Source: Callaeas wilsoni
Lineage: Eukaryota > Chordata > Aves > Passeriformes > Callaeidae
NCBI GenBank assembly: GCA_013398955.1
Contig: VWPU01008483.1
Coordinates: 1 to 64,000 of the forward strand
Direction: 5' to 3'
Length of the DNA: 64,000 nucleotides
Part shown: piece by piece, positions 36,412 to 48,480 of the stretch
Layout: each line of letters starts with the position of its first letter
How positions within the stretch are numbered: the stretch's first letter is position 1
The notes under the pieces: model-generated
What the model saw: only the letters and a program-made list of their open reading frames with translations
Told to the model about the DNA's origin: nothing
Databases searched by the model: none
Program-made: the position numbers and the translations under genes

Positions 36412-39400
36412 CTCACTAGGATCCTTTCTAGGTTCTTTTGTGTTGCTGGCTTGTGGTCAAAGGTTAATAAATATATGTTCAAATTAAATTTTGCCACATG
36501 CAGGTGCATTATGGAGTGAAAACCTGACTATTTATACACATCCAGTTATACAACACTTCAAGAGTCAATTTTGGCAAAAACAGGCAAAATCGTGGCCCTG
36601 TTAGTGACAAGTGCAAATTTGATTTGATGCAAGTTGGGGAAGATTTCCAAGTAAAATTTGTAAATTTCTTCATGGGACATCATGTCCTTTGTCTCAAGCT
36701 TCTAAAGTCATAAATACCTCAAATCAACATGCTACCAAAAGGCACATGGAAAGGTAAGTACTCAAGCTCTGTTGCTTAAACTATGTTTTTTTTACAAGAA
36801 AGGTTAGCCCTGACCTGAAAGTCTATTGTGTGATGCAATCACAAAGACCAAATGATCACTCCAACAACCAGCACCATGCATGGAATTTAGAGTAAACTTC
36901 TGTCTTTAACCTGCCCTGAGGCTCATCTGGAAGTTTGCAGTCACTCTACACATCTGTTGATATCAACAAGGCTGACAGAAAAGTATGTCAGTGGTTGCAA
37001 CTTCTGCTTTGATTAATTGGCTCTATATTTTGTCTCTTTGAAGGGGGAAAAAAGGGATTATATCATTAACATCTTTTGAAAGAACTGTATCTTGATCGAG
37101 TATAAATATTTTTCTAGCTTAAAACATTACAACCTCTTCCTATACTAGCAAATATTGTTTTGGCTCAAATTTGGTGTCAGTAAAAAGATATTAAAGTATT
37201 GACCTAAAATAAGTTGTGCTAGAGCTTGTTTGTGTGTGGTGTATTCTGGAAAGTATTGTGCCTCCTCCATCAGAACAGCCTTCAACAAAGGCTACACATC
37301 ACGAAGTACTGAGTTCCTGAGTACCCTGGCTTTCTAAGACAATAAATTACCGCTAGTAACTCACTGAATATTTAGAGATACTTGCAAGCAACTCACAAAT
37401 GTCCAACTACTTTTTTAAAATTTAACTTTTGAAAAAACTGAACAGACAAAAAGAAAACAAAAAAAAATTTAAGATAATAACTTAAGCTATATGAAGCATC
37501 AAATTATATTTAGATACATCCTTAGAACTGAGTGGTCTTGCTTTATTCTTCTCTGTGTATCATTTTACCCAATAAGAATGTAATGTCCCCTTCTTATTAT
37601 GGGTATAAGACCATGCTATTCACACCGGTTTTCATATATGACAGATTCCAGCTCTGATACCCCACTGACTACTCATTTCCTACTGGTGATCATCCCCTCA
37701 TCCCATGGATGCAAAGAGAAACACAGAGAAGGATCACAAAACTGTAATAATAATGTACAACTTACATATACTTATATTCTAGCTTTGAAGCAGAAACATT
37801 GTATTCTGCTTCCCTACTTTGTCATTTGGTTGCTGAAAACCTTAAAATTTAATTGGAGATGGGTATTATTTCTTGAGCTAGTTTCCACCTTTTTTAAATC
37901 TTTCTTGCCAAGATAATTTGTGCAGACCATTCAATGCCAAATTATCAGGCACATAAAATACATAGACATATTTGTAGACAACATGTTGGCAAAGTATTTA
38001 AAGTGATACTCTTCAAAAACTATGAGTACTTTCCTCATCATACATAAATTGGACTGTACTAATGTAATTGCTGGTGCATGTACTTCATATTCAGGGTCCT
38101 AGGACATTTTAATTTGTTAGGCTATAGTTCTTCCATACATTTCCATCTACTGTTTTTTCACTACTCTTTTAAAGATCTTGTATTTAGCCCTGTTTGCAAT
38201 GCAAGAGTTTATTTAGAAATTTGCAGATGTTTTCCAGAGGCAATATAGAGTGGGATTTATGTTTCATCAATGAATGTACATTGGCTCTTATTTGAATATA
38301 TATGCATGTATACCTCATATACACGAGTAATGAATATATCCTCAAAAGCAAACCCAAAACACTCAAGGACATTCTTTCTACAGAACTGAGAAACAAGACA
38401 TTGACATTAGGGCTATCACTTTAGCGGTATGTGCAGAGATAGGGAGGAACCCATAAAATAAACACAAAGAAAATTCTTGGTTTTCATTCCAGTTTAATGA
38501 TCTTTCACCCACACATTGAAAATGGGGATGCATCCTCTCTCCACCTGAAACTAGCTACCTGACAGCTTGGCAACTGTCTGCAGAACAGGCACACCTTGCG
38601 TTTAGTACCAGGTGGTTAAAGTTTTAATCATGGCTGTGGTGATAAAAGGGCTGGGAGGGCTTACATTTCATGCTCTGACCTAGACAAGCACATCACACAA
38701 CATCTTTGCTGAAACCCAAGGTAATTTTTCTGATTCAACTTTCCCTACACACAGAATCACAATAGGTTGGAAGGGACCACAGTGGGGCATCTGGTCCAAT
38801 TTCCCTTCTCAGGCAGGGTCATCCTGGAACAAATGGCACAGGATTGTGTCCAGATGGTTCTTGAATATCTCTGGTGAGGGAGACTCCATATCCACTCTGG
38901 GCAATCTGTACCAGTGTGTGGTTGCCTGCATAGCAAAGAAGTTCTTCCTCATGTTTAGGTGGAACTTTGTGTGCATCACTTTCTGTCTATTGTCTCTTTT
39001 TTTATTGGTTTGCACCACTGAGAAGAGCCCAGATCCATCATCTTGATGGGTCACCCTTACTTTAGATATCTATACACATCTATGAGGTCACCTCTCAGTC
39101 ACCTCTTCTCAAGGCACATCTCCTTCAGTCTTTTGTCATAAGAGAGATTCCCCAGATCCTTGACCAACTTAGTACCTCTCTGCTGGACCTGCTCCAGGAG
39201 CTCCACATCTCTCTGGTACTGAGGGGCTCAGAACTGCTCACAGTACTACAAATGGGGCCTCACTAGGGCTAAACAGAGGGGCAGGATCACCTCCCTCGAC
39301 CTGCTGGCAGTGCTCCGCCTAATACATCCCAGCATTCCTTTGGCCTTCTTGGCCACAAGGGCACATTGCTGGCTTATTGACAGCTAGTTGTCCACCGGGA

Positions 39401-39460
39401 CCCCCAGGTTCTTCTCCTCAGAGCTGCTTCCCAGCAGGTATGCCTGCAGCCTGTGCTGGT

Positions 39461-39505
39461 GTTTGGGGTTATCCCTCCTCAGNGTTTGGGGTTATCCCTC
39501 CTCAG
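39461..39505 (+). repeat. 22-bp direct repeat flanking an N
   Basis: Two identical 22-base copies, 39,461-39,482 and 39,484-39,505, are separated by a single undetermined base at 39,483. CR1 elements have one copy at this position, so the second is most simply an unmerged contig overlap. Confidence 0.9.
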
Positions 39506-39521
39506 ATGCAGGACCCTGCAT

Positions 39522-40268
39522 TTACCCTTTTTGAATTTCAGAAGGTTCTTCTCTGCCCATCTGTCCAATCTGTGAAGGTCCCTCTGAAGGCTGAGCAACT
39601 CTCTGAGGCGTTGGCCACTGCTCCCAGATTTGTATCATCAGCAATCTTGCTGAGGAGGCATCTGCTCCTTCATCCAAGTCATTGATGAACACGTTAAACA
39701 GCACCAAACCCAGTACAGAGCCCTGAGGCACACCCGTAGTGACAGGCCTCCAACTTAACTCTGCACCACTGATCACAACCTTCTGGAATCTGTTACTCAG
39801 CCAGTTCTCAATCCAGCCTAGTGTCCATTCATCCACCCTACACTTCTTGAGTTTTCTAATGAGTATGTTATGAGAGACAGCCTTATGAAAGTCAGGGCAG
39901 ACCATATCCACTGCTCTCCCTTCAACCATCTGGGTAGTTTTTTCATTGTAGAAGGCAATCAGGTTGGTCAAGCATGATTTACCTTTAGTGATTCCTTGCT
40001 GACTACTCCTGATCACGTTTGTGTCTTCCGTGTTGGTAGACATGGCCTCCAGAATAAAGCACTCCATCTTCTTTCCAGGGATCGAGGTGAGGCTGCCTGG
40101 ATGGTAGTTCCCTTTTATCCTCTTTCTTGCTCTTTTTGAAGACTGGAGTGACATTTGTCCAGTCCTCAGGCACCTCTCCTGATCTCCATGACCTCTCAAA
40201 GATGATTGTGAGAGGCCTATTTTTGATGTCTGCCAGTCCTCACAGCACTCATGGATGCATCCCACCAT
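39522..40268 (-). pseudogene. CR1 ORF2 reverse-transcriptase fragment
   Basis: This 248-codon frame is a decayed piece of the CR1 second reading frame, the reverse transcriptase that copies the element's RNA at its genomic target. Recognisable blocks in order are the NYxPxSLTSxPGK motif (residues 54-66, with H and G in place of R and V), the [14 protein letters not shown] block (90-103), motif A around PDFHKA (125-130, catalytic Asp126 kept), the WxxxWLxxR block (152-160) and the [12 protein letters not shown] motif (180-191). After motif A, residues are missing compared with the family. The active-site Ala-Asp-Asp motif lies outside this frame because of a frameshift: it is readable at 39,634-39,642 in another minus frame. 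The initial methionine is only the first ATG of the open stretch. It is non-functional. Confidence 0.92.
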
Positions 40269-40434
40269 GGCCTGTGGACTTGTGGATGTGAAATTTATTT
40301 AGGTGCTCTCTGACACAATCCTCCTTCATTAAAGGACGGTCTTCCTCCTGACATTCATACACCCTGGTCTCCTGGCTTAGAGATCCCTGAGGGCTGATGT
40401 TATTGGTGAAGACAGATGCAAAGAAGGCATTCAA
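40249..40434 (-). pseudogene. CR1 ORF2 fragment upstream of the RT frame
   Basis: A 61-codon frame, just upstream and in a different frame from the reverse-transcriptase fragment, matches the CR1 segment between the endonuclease and reverse-transcriptase domains. It starts with NAFFASVFTN, which is typical of LINE linkers, and ends in the [11 protein letters not shown] segment (family form KSxGPDGxHP) that leads into RT motif 0. The frame difference from the downstream part shows at least one small insertion or deletion. Confidence 0.85.
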
Positions 40435-40850
40435 TAACTCTGCCTTCTCTGAGTCCTCTGTTACCAGAGTCTGCCCTCCATTACTAATGGGTCCACATTA
40501 TCCTTTGTTTTCCTTTTATTATTTATGTATTTGAAAAAGCCTTTTTTGTCCTCCTTGACATTCTTGGCTAGATTTAATTCTAGATGGACTTTGGTCTTTC
40601 TAGACTCATTTCATTTCTACGTATCCTGACCACCTCTCTATTTTCACTCTAAGTGGTCTGACCTTGCTTCCATCTCCTGGGAACTTTTTGCTTATAGCTA
40701 GCAATGGCAGGGGTTTATTCATCCATGGAGTTTTCTTGTGTCCTTGGTCTTCCCTGTTCCTCATTGGATGCACTGTTCCTGATTCTGAAAGCGGAGAGAC
40801 TTAAGGATCGACCGACTCTCCTGGACCCCTCTTCCCTGCAGGGAAAAAGG

Positions 40851-43800
40851 GGTCTCTTGCACATATTCCTCGCACTGTGCAGTCACAAACATGTTTACAT
40901 GCTCCTGTGTCTTGATACATTGCTGAGTTTGGCCTTTTAGAAACCTTGGGTTAATGCTTCCCTGTCATCACAGCAAACATCCATTTTGGGTTTACTTACA
41001 AACAGGAAAAGAAATTAAATGAATTTCAAAATCCGTCTTAATTATTGACACAAGACAAAAAGCTGTCCTCTTGAGTCCTGAAAACTGGCGTAAAATGTCA
41101 AAGCTAGAATTCTTCTCCTGTAAGTTACTCTCAGTAAATTTGGTCTGTTGCACACATACACATATAGATCTGTCTTTATATATGCTTTCTCCTTGTGAAA
41201 AGCATTCTGGCTACTTAACAGGCATGTGGGATCCTGCATAAATTAGGCTGATTCTATATGATTCAAACTATAAAATATAAAATTACATCCCATTTTCAAT
41301 ATGCAAATCCTCGAACTATGTAGAACGTGAAAGATCAAACTGGAAATTCATCATTCTCATTTGTGAATTTTTTTTGATCCCACAGTCCCATTGGTTTCAA
41401 CCAGGCTGAGTAAGAGGTCTCATGTAAGACCACATTCTGGCCTTGTTTTAAAACCACATCGAGTCTCCAATCTTGCAATCTGATCTGTGCAAAGACAGTC
41501 ACATGGCAGTGGGCTGTTTTTCTGGTGTGGGAAGACATTTCATGGATCAAGGCCATAACAGTTAACTCCCGAAGCAAGAACATGACAAAGCTTCACTGCA
41601 ACATTTAATCTGATGTTTTTGAGGTTATACTAACTTTTAACTTCAGAGATGTGTAGCGTTTCTCCACCAAAAAACTGTAATATTCTTGAACTATTCTTAC
41701 AGTTTTAAGATGACAAACATCACACAAATGTTAGAGAATGGCAATGTACTCACTTTTGTAAGTCTGAAGTGGACTACAGCAGGAAAATAGCAATGCCTGC
41801 AGAAAAAGAGATCCTTTCAGGATACCCATTCCTCCTGTTGGATTCTTGCATGATTGTTTTTCTTTGTCTTTGCTGTCTTATATCGAAGTTTCCAATTTGC
41901 TTGTGAGCAACATGAGTATGAAAGCTCAATTAGCCACCCAAAAGATTTAAGAGACCACTAGACAGAGGTACTATTTCTGTGACAGTGAAATAGAGGTACC
42001 TACCTATTTTAGATAGCTTTACAGTGCCAGTCTGCTTTCACTGCTATCTATTTTAATTTAATAGTGGTCAGAAATATGAGTACTCTCTACAGGGTACTTT
42101 TCATAAACTTTTACTGGACTCTGACCGGCACATTCACATCTCTGTTGCACTTCTGTGTGTTCTCTTTTTACAAATATATCAGATATTTCACTCCTTTTGT
42201 ATATGGCATACAGATAGACGGATGCACCCACACAAACCATGTTGCATCAGTGTGCAGCCAGGTGTGCATTACAGGTAGAAAGACTGGGGCTTGACGTGAA
42301 TAAAAGTGTCCTATCATATTGTACCTGAGTTGGTCTTTAATAATGTTATCTGACCATTATTTTTTTACAGCATGAACATCACTGTAAGATTTGTTGGTTA
42401 TCAACTGTTAAGCCCATAATATGAAGTTACTATGCACCTATAGTTTCAGTTTTTAAATATATCTTCCCTGAATAAAAGAAAAAATGGTGAAGAACCCAGA
42501 AGAAAAACTTTGCCTTTGGGCTTCAGAGTCTCTTAGCTTGTAAAATAACACTGGTGGGCTACATGTCTACAGCTGCTTGTCTATGTTAGAGCAGGACTTG
42601 AATGTCTCGGATCCATGAAGAATTGAATTCTTTCTGCATCTCCTTAGCTCATGAAAAGTCGTATTGCTGTCCATAAAGAGGCAAAGGCTGAATAAAATTT
42701 CATTTCAGACAGTGTGAATTCAATCCATCACTTGATTTTGGATTGCCATTTTGATAATTACCAAGAGCTGCATAATGACTCCTGGGCAGCCCAGTAGGAC
42801 TTCTCCTTGCTGGAGAGGAGGGCTGCAGAGGTTAATCAAAACAGGTACAGCCCTTTACCTGTTACTACTTCTGCTCATCTCCCATTCAGCATCTGTCTAA
42901 TCTGTGGGTGTTCAGTACAGTATTCCCTGTCTGTGCACTCATGATCTGAATACAGCTGTCAACATCTCGATCAAGGCACGGTTCTAATTAGATTTCTCTG
43001 TCATAGTGGAAGGAAACATACTTGGAAAGTTGCTCCATGCCATATTTCAACTACCAACAGTAGCTGTTTTTGATGAAACTTATGGTATGTTTTAAAAAAG
43101 GATATCTTTCTAGTTAACTTTATGCTTTCACTTGGGAAAGACTTTAGGAGCAAAGATGAAGACCAAAAGGCTTAGCCCAAAATGTAAAGGCATGAAAGTA
43201 AAGGTGAGAAAAATTTAAATACTTAGATACAGGAGCTTAAAATGGAAACTGGTGCATCTCTTTAGCCATGGTTATTTTCTGTACTAATCCACCTGTCTCT
43301 ATGAAACAGACAAAGGCAGACATATTACCACTTTTGACTTGTTTTTGCACTTAGAGAAGAGGATGTCTTTGACAAAATAATTATTTGCATGATGATAATA
43401 ATAATACTGCCAGAAAAATTAATGCCACCGAGTACAAAAAATATGCAAAAGAAATAGGGGGTCAGGATCAGGAACACTGGAATGTGAATATTTAATTAAC
43501 AATAACTGAAATGATGTGGGGCATGATGTGTAAATGATGAGTGCCTGAGGCCAGAAGTTCTCAATGGCAAAGCCAATAAGATATTAAAAACACTCAGCTC
43601 ATGAGAAAATCTATGTTGAAAATGTTTGCTGTTCTAACAGCAAAACCAAACCTGTTCCATAATGCAAGCATTAAGAGGATGTATAACCTGCACAGTATTC
43701 ACAGCTAGGAAAATGATAAGAAGGAGAGACACTTGAGGAGAAAAAATTTACTAACCAGAAGTTTTTACATGGACCACAGTAACCCATGTCCCACATGCTG

Positions 43801-46427
43801 ATTTCTCAAGCAAACCTGTTGCCAAGAGAAATTTTTTCTTGGACTGTAAAATTCATAGGATGTACTTGGCTTGCATCAAGAACACAGCATATTCCCCACA
43901 AAAACAGCTCTATCTAGCTAGGCTGGATATAAACAGAAAGACTGCTTCACTAATTATTTATACAAAGATAGCTGCATTCTGGAAGAGTCATAGGAACTAG
44001 AAGTTGGTTTACTTTTGATTCGTACTGTTCTTTTGACTTTCAGGGCTGTCAGACTACTGAAAACCATCTAGACCTTCATCCACAGGAGGGTAAACCACAA
44101 GTTATTTTAACCACCTTAGAGTACTGACACTGCTTATTTAGTAATAATAATTATAAAGTATTCATATAAAACACAATCTTTACTTGGACAAAGAATTTGT
44201 CTTCCAACCCATCCCACTGGCTTTTGAGACTACTTGTATGAGCACAGAGTACGCCACAGCTACCAACATCGACCTTGCTGCAGATGTTTGCACTGTGAGA
44301 AGAATATTCTTACATGTCTGGAAATGCATTACACTTATGTGCCCCAGCAAACAGTGGCTTTTTCAAATTAAAATGACTACTTTTATGAGTCAAGTGGAAC
44401 TTATTCTTAAGTGTTTTCAGATTCAAGTCAACTGGTTTTTACATTATGCACCTTCTTTCCCCTTTTCTACCTGCTTGTAGATCAAGCAGTTGAAATACTG
44501 AAACAAGATTAGCAAGCGGAGTAAGAGGAGAAAAATTTCCTGGTGCTTTACATGCTGTCATCCACATCCTCTCACTTGTTCATGAAATGCAACCACAATA
44601 GGGAATATATAAAATAAGCTCCCAGCAGTTTAAAGCAAAGCTTCAGTGAAAGGGGGTGAGAGAAGAAAGAATAGTGCAGTCAGTGGAAAAAGAACTATAA
44701 TTTTGGACAGGCAGAATACTGTGGAACTGCAGTCACCTAGGACCGTAAACTGAACCTTACTCTATTTTAAGAAATTTTTAAGGGCTTGTGGGATTGGGTC
44801 TCAGTTTAGGCTCTGGGATTAGCATTCCACTTGTGCAAAGTACCATGGAATTTTAATGAATACAAGTAGTCAGAGTTTCTGCTCTCTCCCAGAGATCTGT
44901 TTATTTGCTAATTTAGAGACACATTTCACATCTGACTTCAGTGGTGCATTTGAACCAGCACCATACTGAGGCAGTGGTTAAAAAATCTGATGCTGAGAAA
45001 AGTGGCATCTGTGAATCCTATGTAGTCCTAGATAGACATATAAATGTTTTCCCACCTTAGATAATGAGATATTAAAATACTAAAATGAACACCAAGATCT
45101 AAGAGTCCAGTCCACCTTGCTGTTGTGAGTGGTTTCTGAATTTAATATAACGGAAAAAAAATCAAGACATTATTTAAATTTCTGTTCTAAATGCATGACT
45201 ATTTTTCCTCAGAAAATGAGTCTCTAGGACATGATTATTTTAGCACTCATTTTTGTCAGAGTTATTATATTGAAATAACACTTCAGGCCCTTTATGCTGA
45301 GTATTCAAGGGGAGTTGGGTATTTAACTCAATTTGGTAAAAACAAACAGCCATTTTTCAAAGCCTCTATCTTAGCTGCTCCTTGTCTTTATTGCAGGTTT
45401 TCTGAATTATTTTTCCCTTCAAAATTTTCATTTAGAGTTGCAGGCATCCACCAGCAGCAAAAATGAGAAGAGCTGGGTAAGGAACCTCTTGGTCTCATAA
45501 TGACCATCCAAAAAACTTCATGTAGCCCGAGAATCAAGATGCTTGACCCAAATCTAAAATTCTGTGTAAGTTGTTTATATGCTTTTAAGAAGACTATTCA
45601 AGAAATTTGGTTTTAGCCTTGAGATAAGGCATTGTGAGATGTGTAGTAGATGCTTTGGGACAAAGTTTTAAGCCTTTCATTGACATTTACTTTAGCAAAA
45701 ATTTAAGTAGCTGTCTATATAAAATCTGGTCACACAGTCCTGAAAATCTGGCTGTATTCTTTTTGTTAATCAAAACCAGACAATGGTATGCAATGTGGTC
45801 TTTTTTATTTCAATAGCATGAAATATTTTGGATATTAACTGCTTCTTAAAATGGCTATAAATTTCAACAGATACCAAGAAAGACAGCAGCTTCAAACAAA
45901 AGTGGAAACACCTCACCACAACACCCAAATCTTCCCATAGCATTTCATACATCATTTCTGGAGCTTAACTGTGCCCTCTAGTACAGTTTCTGGAGCTACA
46001 AATATCTGTTCATTGTCACTTAATGTCACAGGTTACGGTAAACTATTATTTGCTGAATTTTAATATTTGTGTTTTTGCTAGAATTTAGAAGAGTCTCTTA
46101 AAAAATTGCTGTAAACTGCTGGATCACAGTCAAGTTTTGGTAAAATCTGGCTAGATGACATATTTTCTTCATGATATATTCGTCAGAGTGAATATTCATA
46201 CCTGAAGTTGTGTTTCCTGAAATACAAAATTTATAACAGACAGGACATTGTGTCCTTAACAGCATATATGAAACAAATTTTTAAAAACAGCTATATGTGA
46301 GGTTAATGATTCAAACATGACTCAAGCAAATCGACCACTTAACCACCCAGGGTGTGCACACCTATCACTGGAGGCAACTTCAGTTTCTTGAACAAGATAA
46401 AGGAAGAGGCTGGTAAGAGGCAAATCC
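40851..46427. other. AT-rich intergenic sequence, no gene seen
   Basis: Unique, CpG-poor sequence without a recognisable gene or transposon. It contains an exact POU octamer at 41,301-41,308 and a short GATAATAATAATA run near 43,392. Open frames (for example 44,184-44,480 plus) have no family resemblance. Confidence 0.55.
45970..45988 (-). promoter_or_regulatory. Possible CTCF-like motif
   Basis: On the minus strand ACTAGAGGGCACA matches the CTCF core ASYAGRKGGCRS well, but the two leading C positions differ. It lies in otherwise AT-rich DNA, where a GC-core match is less likely by chance than in the islands. Confidence 0.35.
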
Positions 46428-46857
46428 TGTGAGGGGGTATAATGATTTTTATTAAGCCGATGTCCTCCCTTACATAATGGCTCTAGTGTGAAAACTCCCC
46501 TTGAGAGAGTACAGGAAGTTCAAAGTAGCCTGAAGGTATTCACCCCTTTTGACAGAGCATAGTTTACTCAACTGTGCTGACAGGAGAGGCAGCTGTAATG
46601 TCTTACGCAATTGGAGAGTCCTGAAGTGTTCCATAATCCACAGCATCGCATCTTTCAGTGTGAAAGTTCCCACCCCTGAGGAGGTACCTGGGCATTCCCA
46701 CCTGACTGTGAGTGAATATAAACCCGGTGGACTCCAGCATTTTGTGAGCTTTCCCGACTCCTGACAGATCAAGCCAGTGACCATCACTTCGACCAACAGA
46801 CATCAAAATTGCAACAATAAAGTCTTCCTTCAGCATCCAACAGGTGGTGACTCTACA
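46428..46857 (+). mobile_element. Possible solo LTR, unclassified
   Basis: A 430-base segment of higher complexity has an LTR-like plan: a TG start, a TATA box at 46,715-46,722 (AATATAAA), a polyadenylation signal AATAAA at 46,816-46,821 about 100 bases later, and a CA-type end at 46,842 or 46,857. No internal retroviral region, primer-binding site or clear target duplication is visible next to it. It could also be an unrelated TATA promoter. Class and boundaries are uncertain. Confidence 0.35.
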
Positions 46858-46859
46858 CC

Positions 46860-46894
46860 TTTCTAGTTTCTTTTTTCTATTTCTATTTCTATCT
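46860..46894 (+). repeat. TTTCTA hexanucleotide repeat
   Basis: A short TTTCTA array follows directly on the possible LTR end. Confidence 0.7.
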
Positions 46895-47644
46895 CACATT
46901 TATTGTTAAATAAAAATCCATTCTATTGACTTTGGCATATGATCTTGTTTGCAATAACCAGCTCTTAATAATGTATAATTGCCTTTTAAGTCAATTACTC
47001 TGTTGTTTTTCCTCATGACTCTACTCTCCCCAAACTGTATTAGCTATGTTTTTCATTATTATTTTCCAAACAAGGAAAAAAAAGAATGAAAAAGCAAGAG
47101 CAAAGTTCACACACAAAGAATATAACCTTCTGCAGAGTTCTCTATATGTGAGCATAGTCAAGGTAGTGTTTTTATTGATGTAGGGGCTGCTATTTCTAAT
47201 GGTGCTTTCTTAGTAAAGTCAGTAGCAGGAAAGCCTTGGACTTGGTAGCAAGGAGTCAGTTGCATATTTGAATCCTTAATTTTGTGGCTGTAAACAGCCA
47301 CATCACATTTCCAGCAAAAACAATGGGATTGTTTTCAGCTCTGCTCTACCAAGGAGGCATGTTTTTTATTTTCTTCTTGTATATAAAATTAAAACCATTT
47401 CAATCACAGAACTCTGCCCTGCATTCACTTCTGAAACAGAGCATGAGAGATGTCACTCAAAAGTAAAAATTCGGCCCTTCCTTGGGCCAAATAATGAAAG
47501 AAAAGCCTAGCAGTGCAGCATTACTCACAAGACTTCTATTAAAAATTTGAATTCATTGACTAATTTCTAATACTTGCCCCAGTGTGCACTAAATAAGGAG
47601 ATGTCTTGTTATAAGCAGTCTATTTTCCTTCTACAGGGAAAAGA

Positions 47645-48057
47645 AGTCCTAGTTTTGGCCAGGACCTGGCGGTTATTCTATACCACCTCACAGAGTTGCT
47701 GGAGTCAGGGAGAAGTGACTCTCTGGCTTCCAAGAAGGGCATAGTTTCTGATTGAAAAGAAGTGGTGGCATCGTCTGCCACTGTTCATTTCCTTGGCGTC
47801 CTTGGTGAGAATTCTTGCATGTGAATCACCCTCTCTTTTACATACTTTTGTTGTCAATATTGTTGCTGTTACTGTCCGTTTTCTTATCTCATTGCTGTTT
47901 GCAGTAAACTGTCCTTATCTCAACCAGTGATCTTCACCTTTTGTGCCTTCAACTCTCAACTCCATCTTGCTGGAGCGGGAGCGAACTAGTGACGCATGAT
48001 TTGGGAGAGTCTTGCTGGGGATGCTGAATTAGGGCGTACCATTCCTAAACCATGACA
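47645..48057 (+). mobile_element. ERVL-type solo LTR (avian endogenous retrovirus)
   Basis: Both ends match the avian ERVL-like LTR family I know: a start of the TGTCCTGGTTTTGGC type, decayed here to AGTCCTAGTTTTGGC, and an end of the CTAAACCACGACA type, here CTAAACCATGACA. In between lie the characteristic GTTGTCAATATTGTTGCTGTTACTG-like T-rich segment (shortened form, 47,849-47,873), a likely polyadenylation variant AGTAAA at 47,903-47,908, and CTTATCTCAACC at 47,914-47,925. No gag, pol or env sequence flanks it, so it is a solo LTR left by recombination. Flanking 5-base target duplications are no longer recognisable, which indicates age. Confidence 0.75.
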
Positions 48058-48289
48058 ACCTTTCATCAGGCAAGTGACAAGGAATTGCATGTATGGAGTA
48101 TAGGCAGGTTTTCTTCTTGCTGTAGAGGATTTCCACCAGTGCCTATGTTCTTGTTGAGTAATAATGAGATACCATAATGAAACAGTAGATGTATGTCAGA
48201 TGGTTCTCCAATAACATTAGAAAAAAAAGCAGCTGATGTATGGGATATTGAAGGCAGATTAAGTTGTTAATGTATATTAGTATATTCTT

Positions 48290-48480
48290 AATTTCCTTTT
48301 AATTGAAAAAGACATATTGACTTTAATTAAAACCATTTCACAGGAACTGTCAATTAGCACATGTCAAACTAGTTAATTCAGAACAGAATTCTTTTAATTA
48401 GGGTCTGCTTTCCTTTAACTGTGGGGCCAATGAAATCAGCCTTTCCTTATCAGAATTTAAATGTCTCAAAGAAATACAAT
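48290..48480. promoter_or_regulatory. TAATTA-dense candidate enhancer
   Basis: Homeodomain core sites (TTAATT, TTAATTA, CAATTAG, GTTAATTC, TTTAATTAGG) occur six or more times within about 110 bases (48,288-48,401), interleaved with CACATGTC and ACTGTCAATTAG. The following 80 bases stay repeat-free. The clustering is well above that of neighbouring AT-rich sequence. Confidence 0.35.

Larger units (their letters stand above)
13700..38751. other. AT-rich gene-desert sequence, no gene seen
   Basis: About 25 kb of AT-rich, CpG-poor, largely unique sequence. I saw no host gene, no recognisable CR1 or LTR copy and only short microsatellites. The longest open frames (24,813-25,229 plus, 24,825-25,211 minus and 26,702-27,175 minus) resemble no protein I know, overlap frames on the other strand or lack any gene context, and are treated as chance. 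Candidate conserved blocks are listed separately. Otherwise I see nothing specific in this stretch. Confidence 0.6.
38752..40850 (-). mobile_element. CR1 LINE, 5'-truncated, degenerate
   Basis: The plus strand begins at 38,752 with the reverse complement of the CR1 3' end: an AGAATCAC terminal-repeat remnant followed by the diagnostic GGTTGGAAGGGACC and a CATCTGGTCCAA block. It then continues backwards through the 3' untranslated and reverse-transcriptase region. CR1 elements move by target-primed reverse transcription and lack poly-A tails, ending in short terminal repeats instead. This copy retains about 2.1 kb of the roughly 4.5 kb full element; the endonuclease domain and first reading frame are absent. 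The 5' limit near 40,850 is judged from fading similarity. Several frame changes and stops show that it is inactive. It contains the N and the 22-bp duplication at 39,461-39,505. Confidence 0.93.

Noticed and set aside
47645..48057. Search for retroviral internal genes next to the LTRs
   Set aside because: Flanking DNA on both sides lacks any gag, pol or env resemblance, so only solo LTRs are called.
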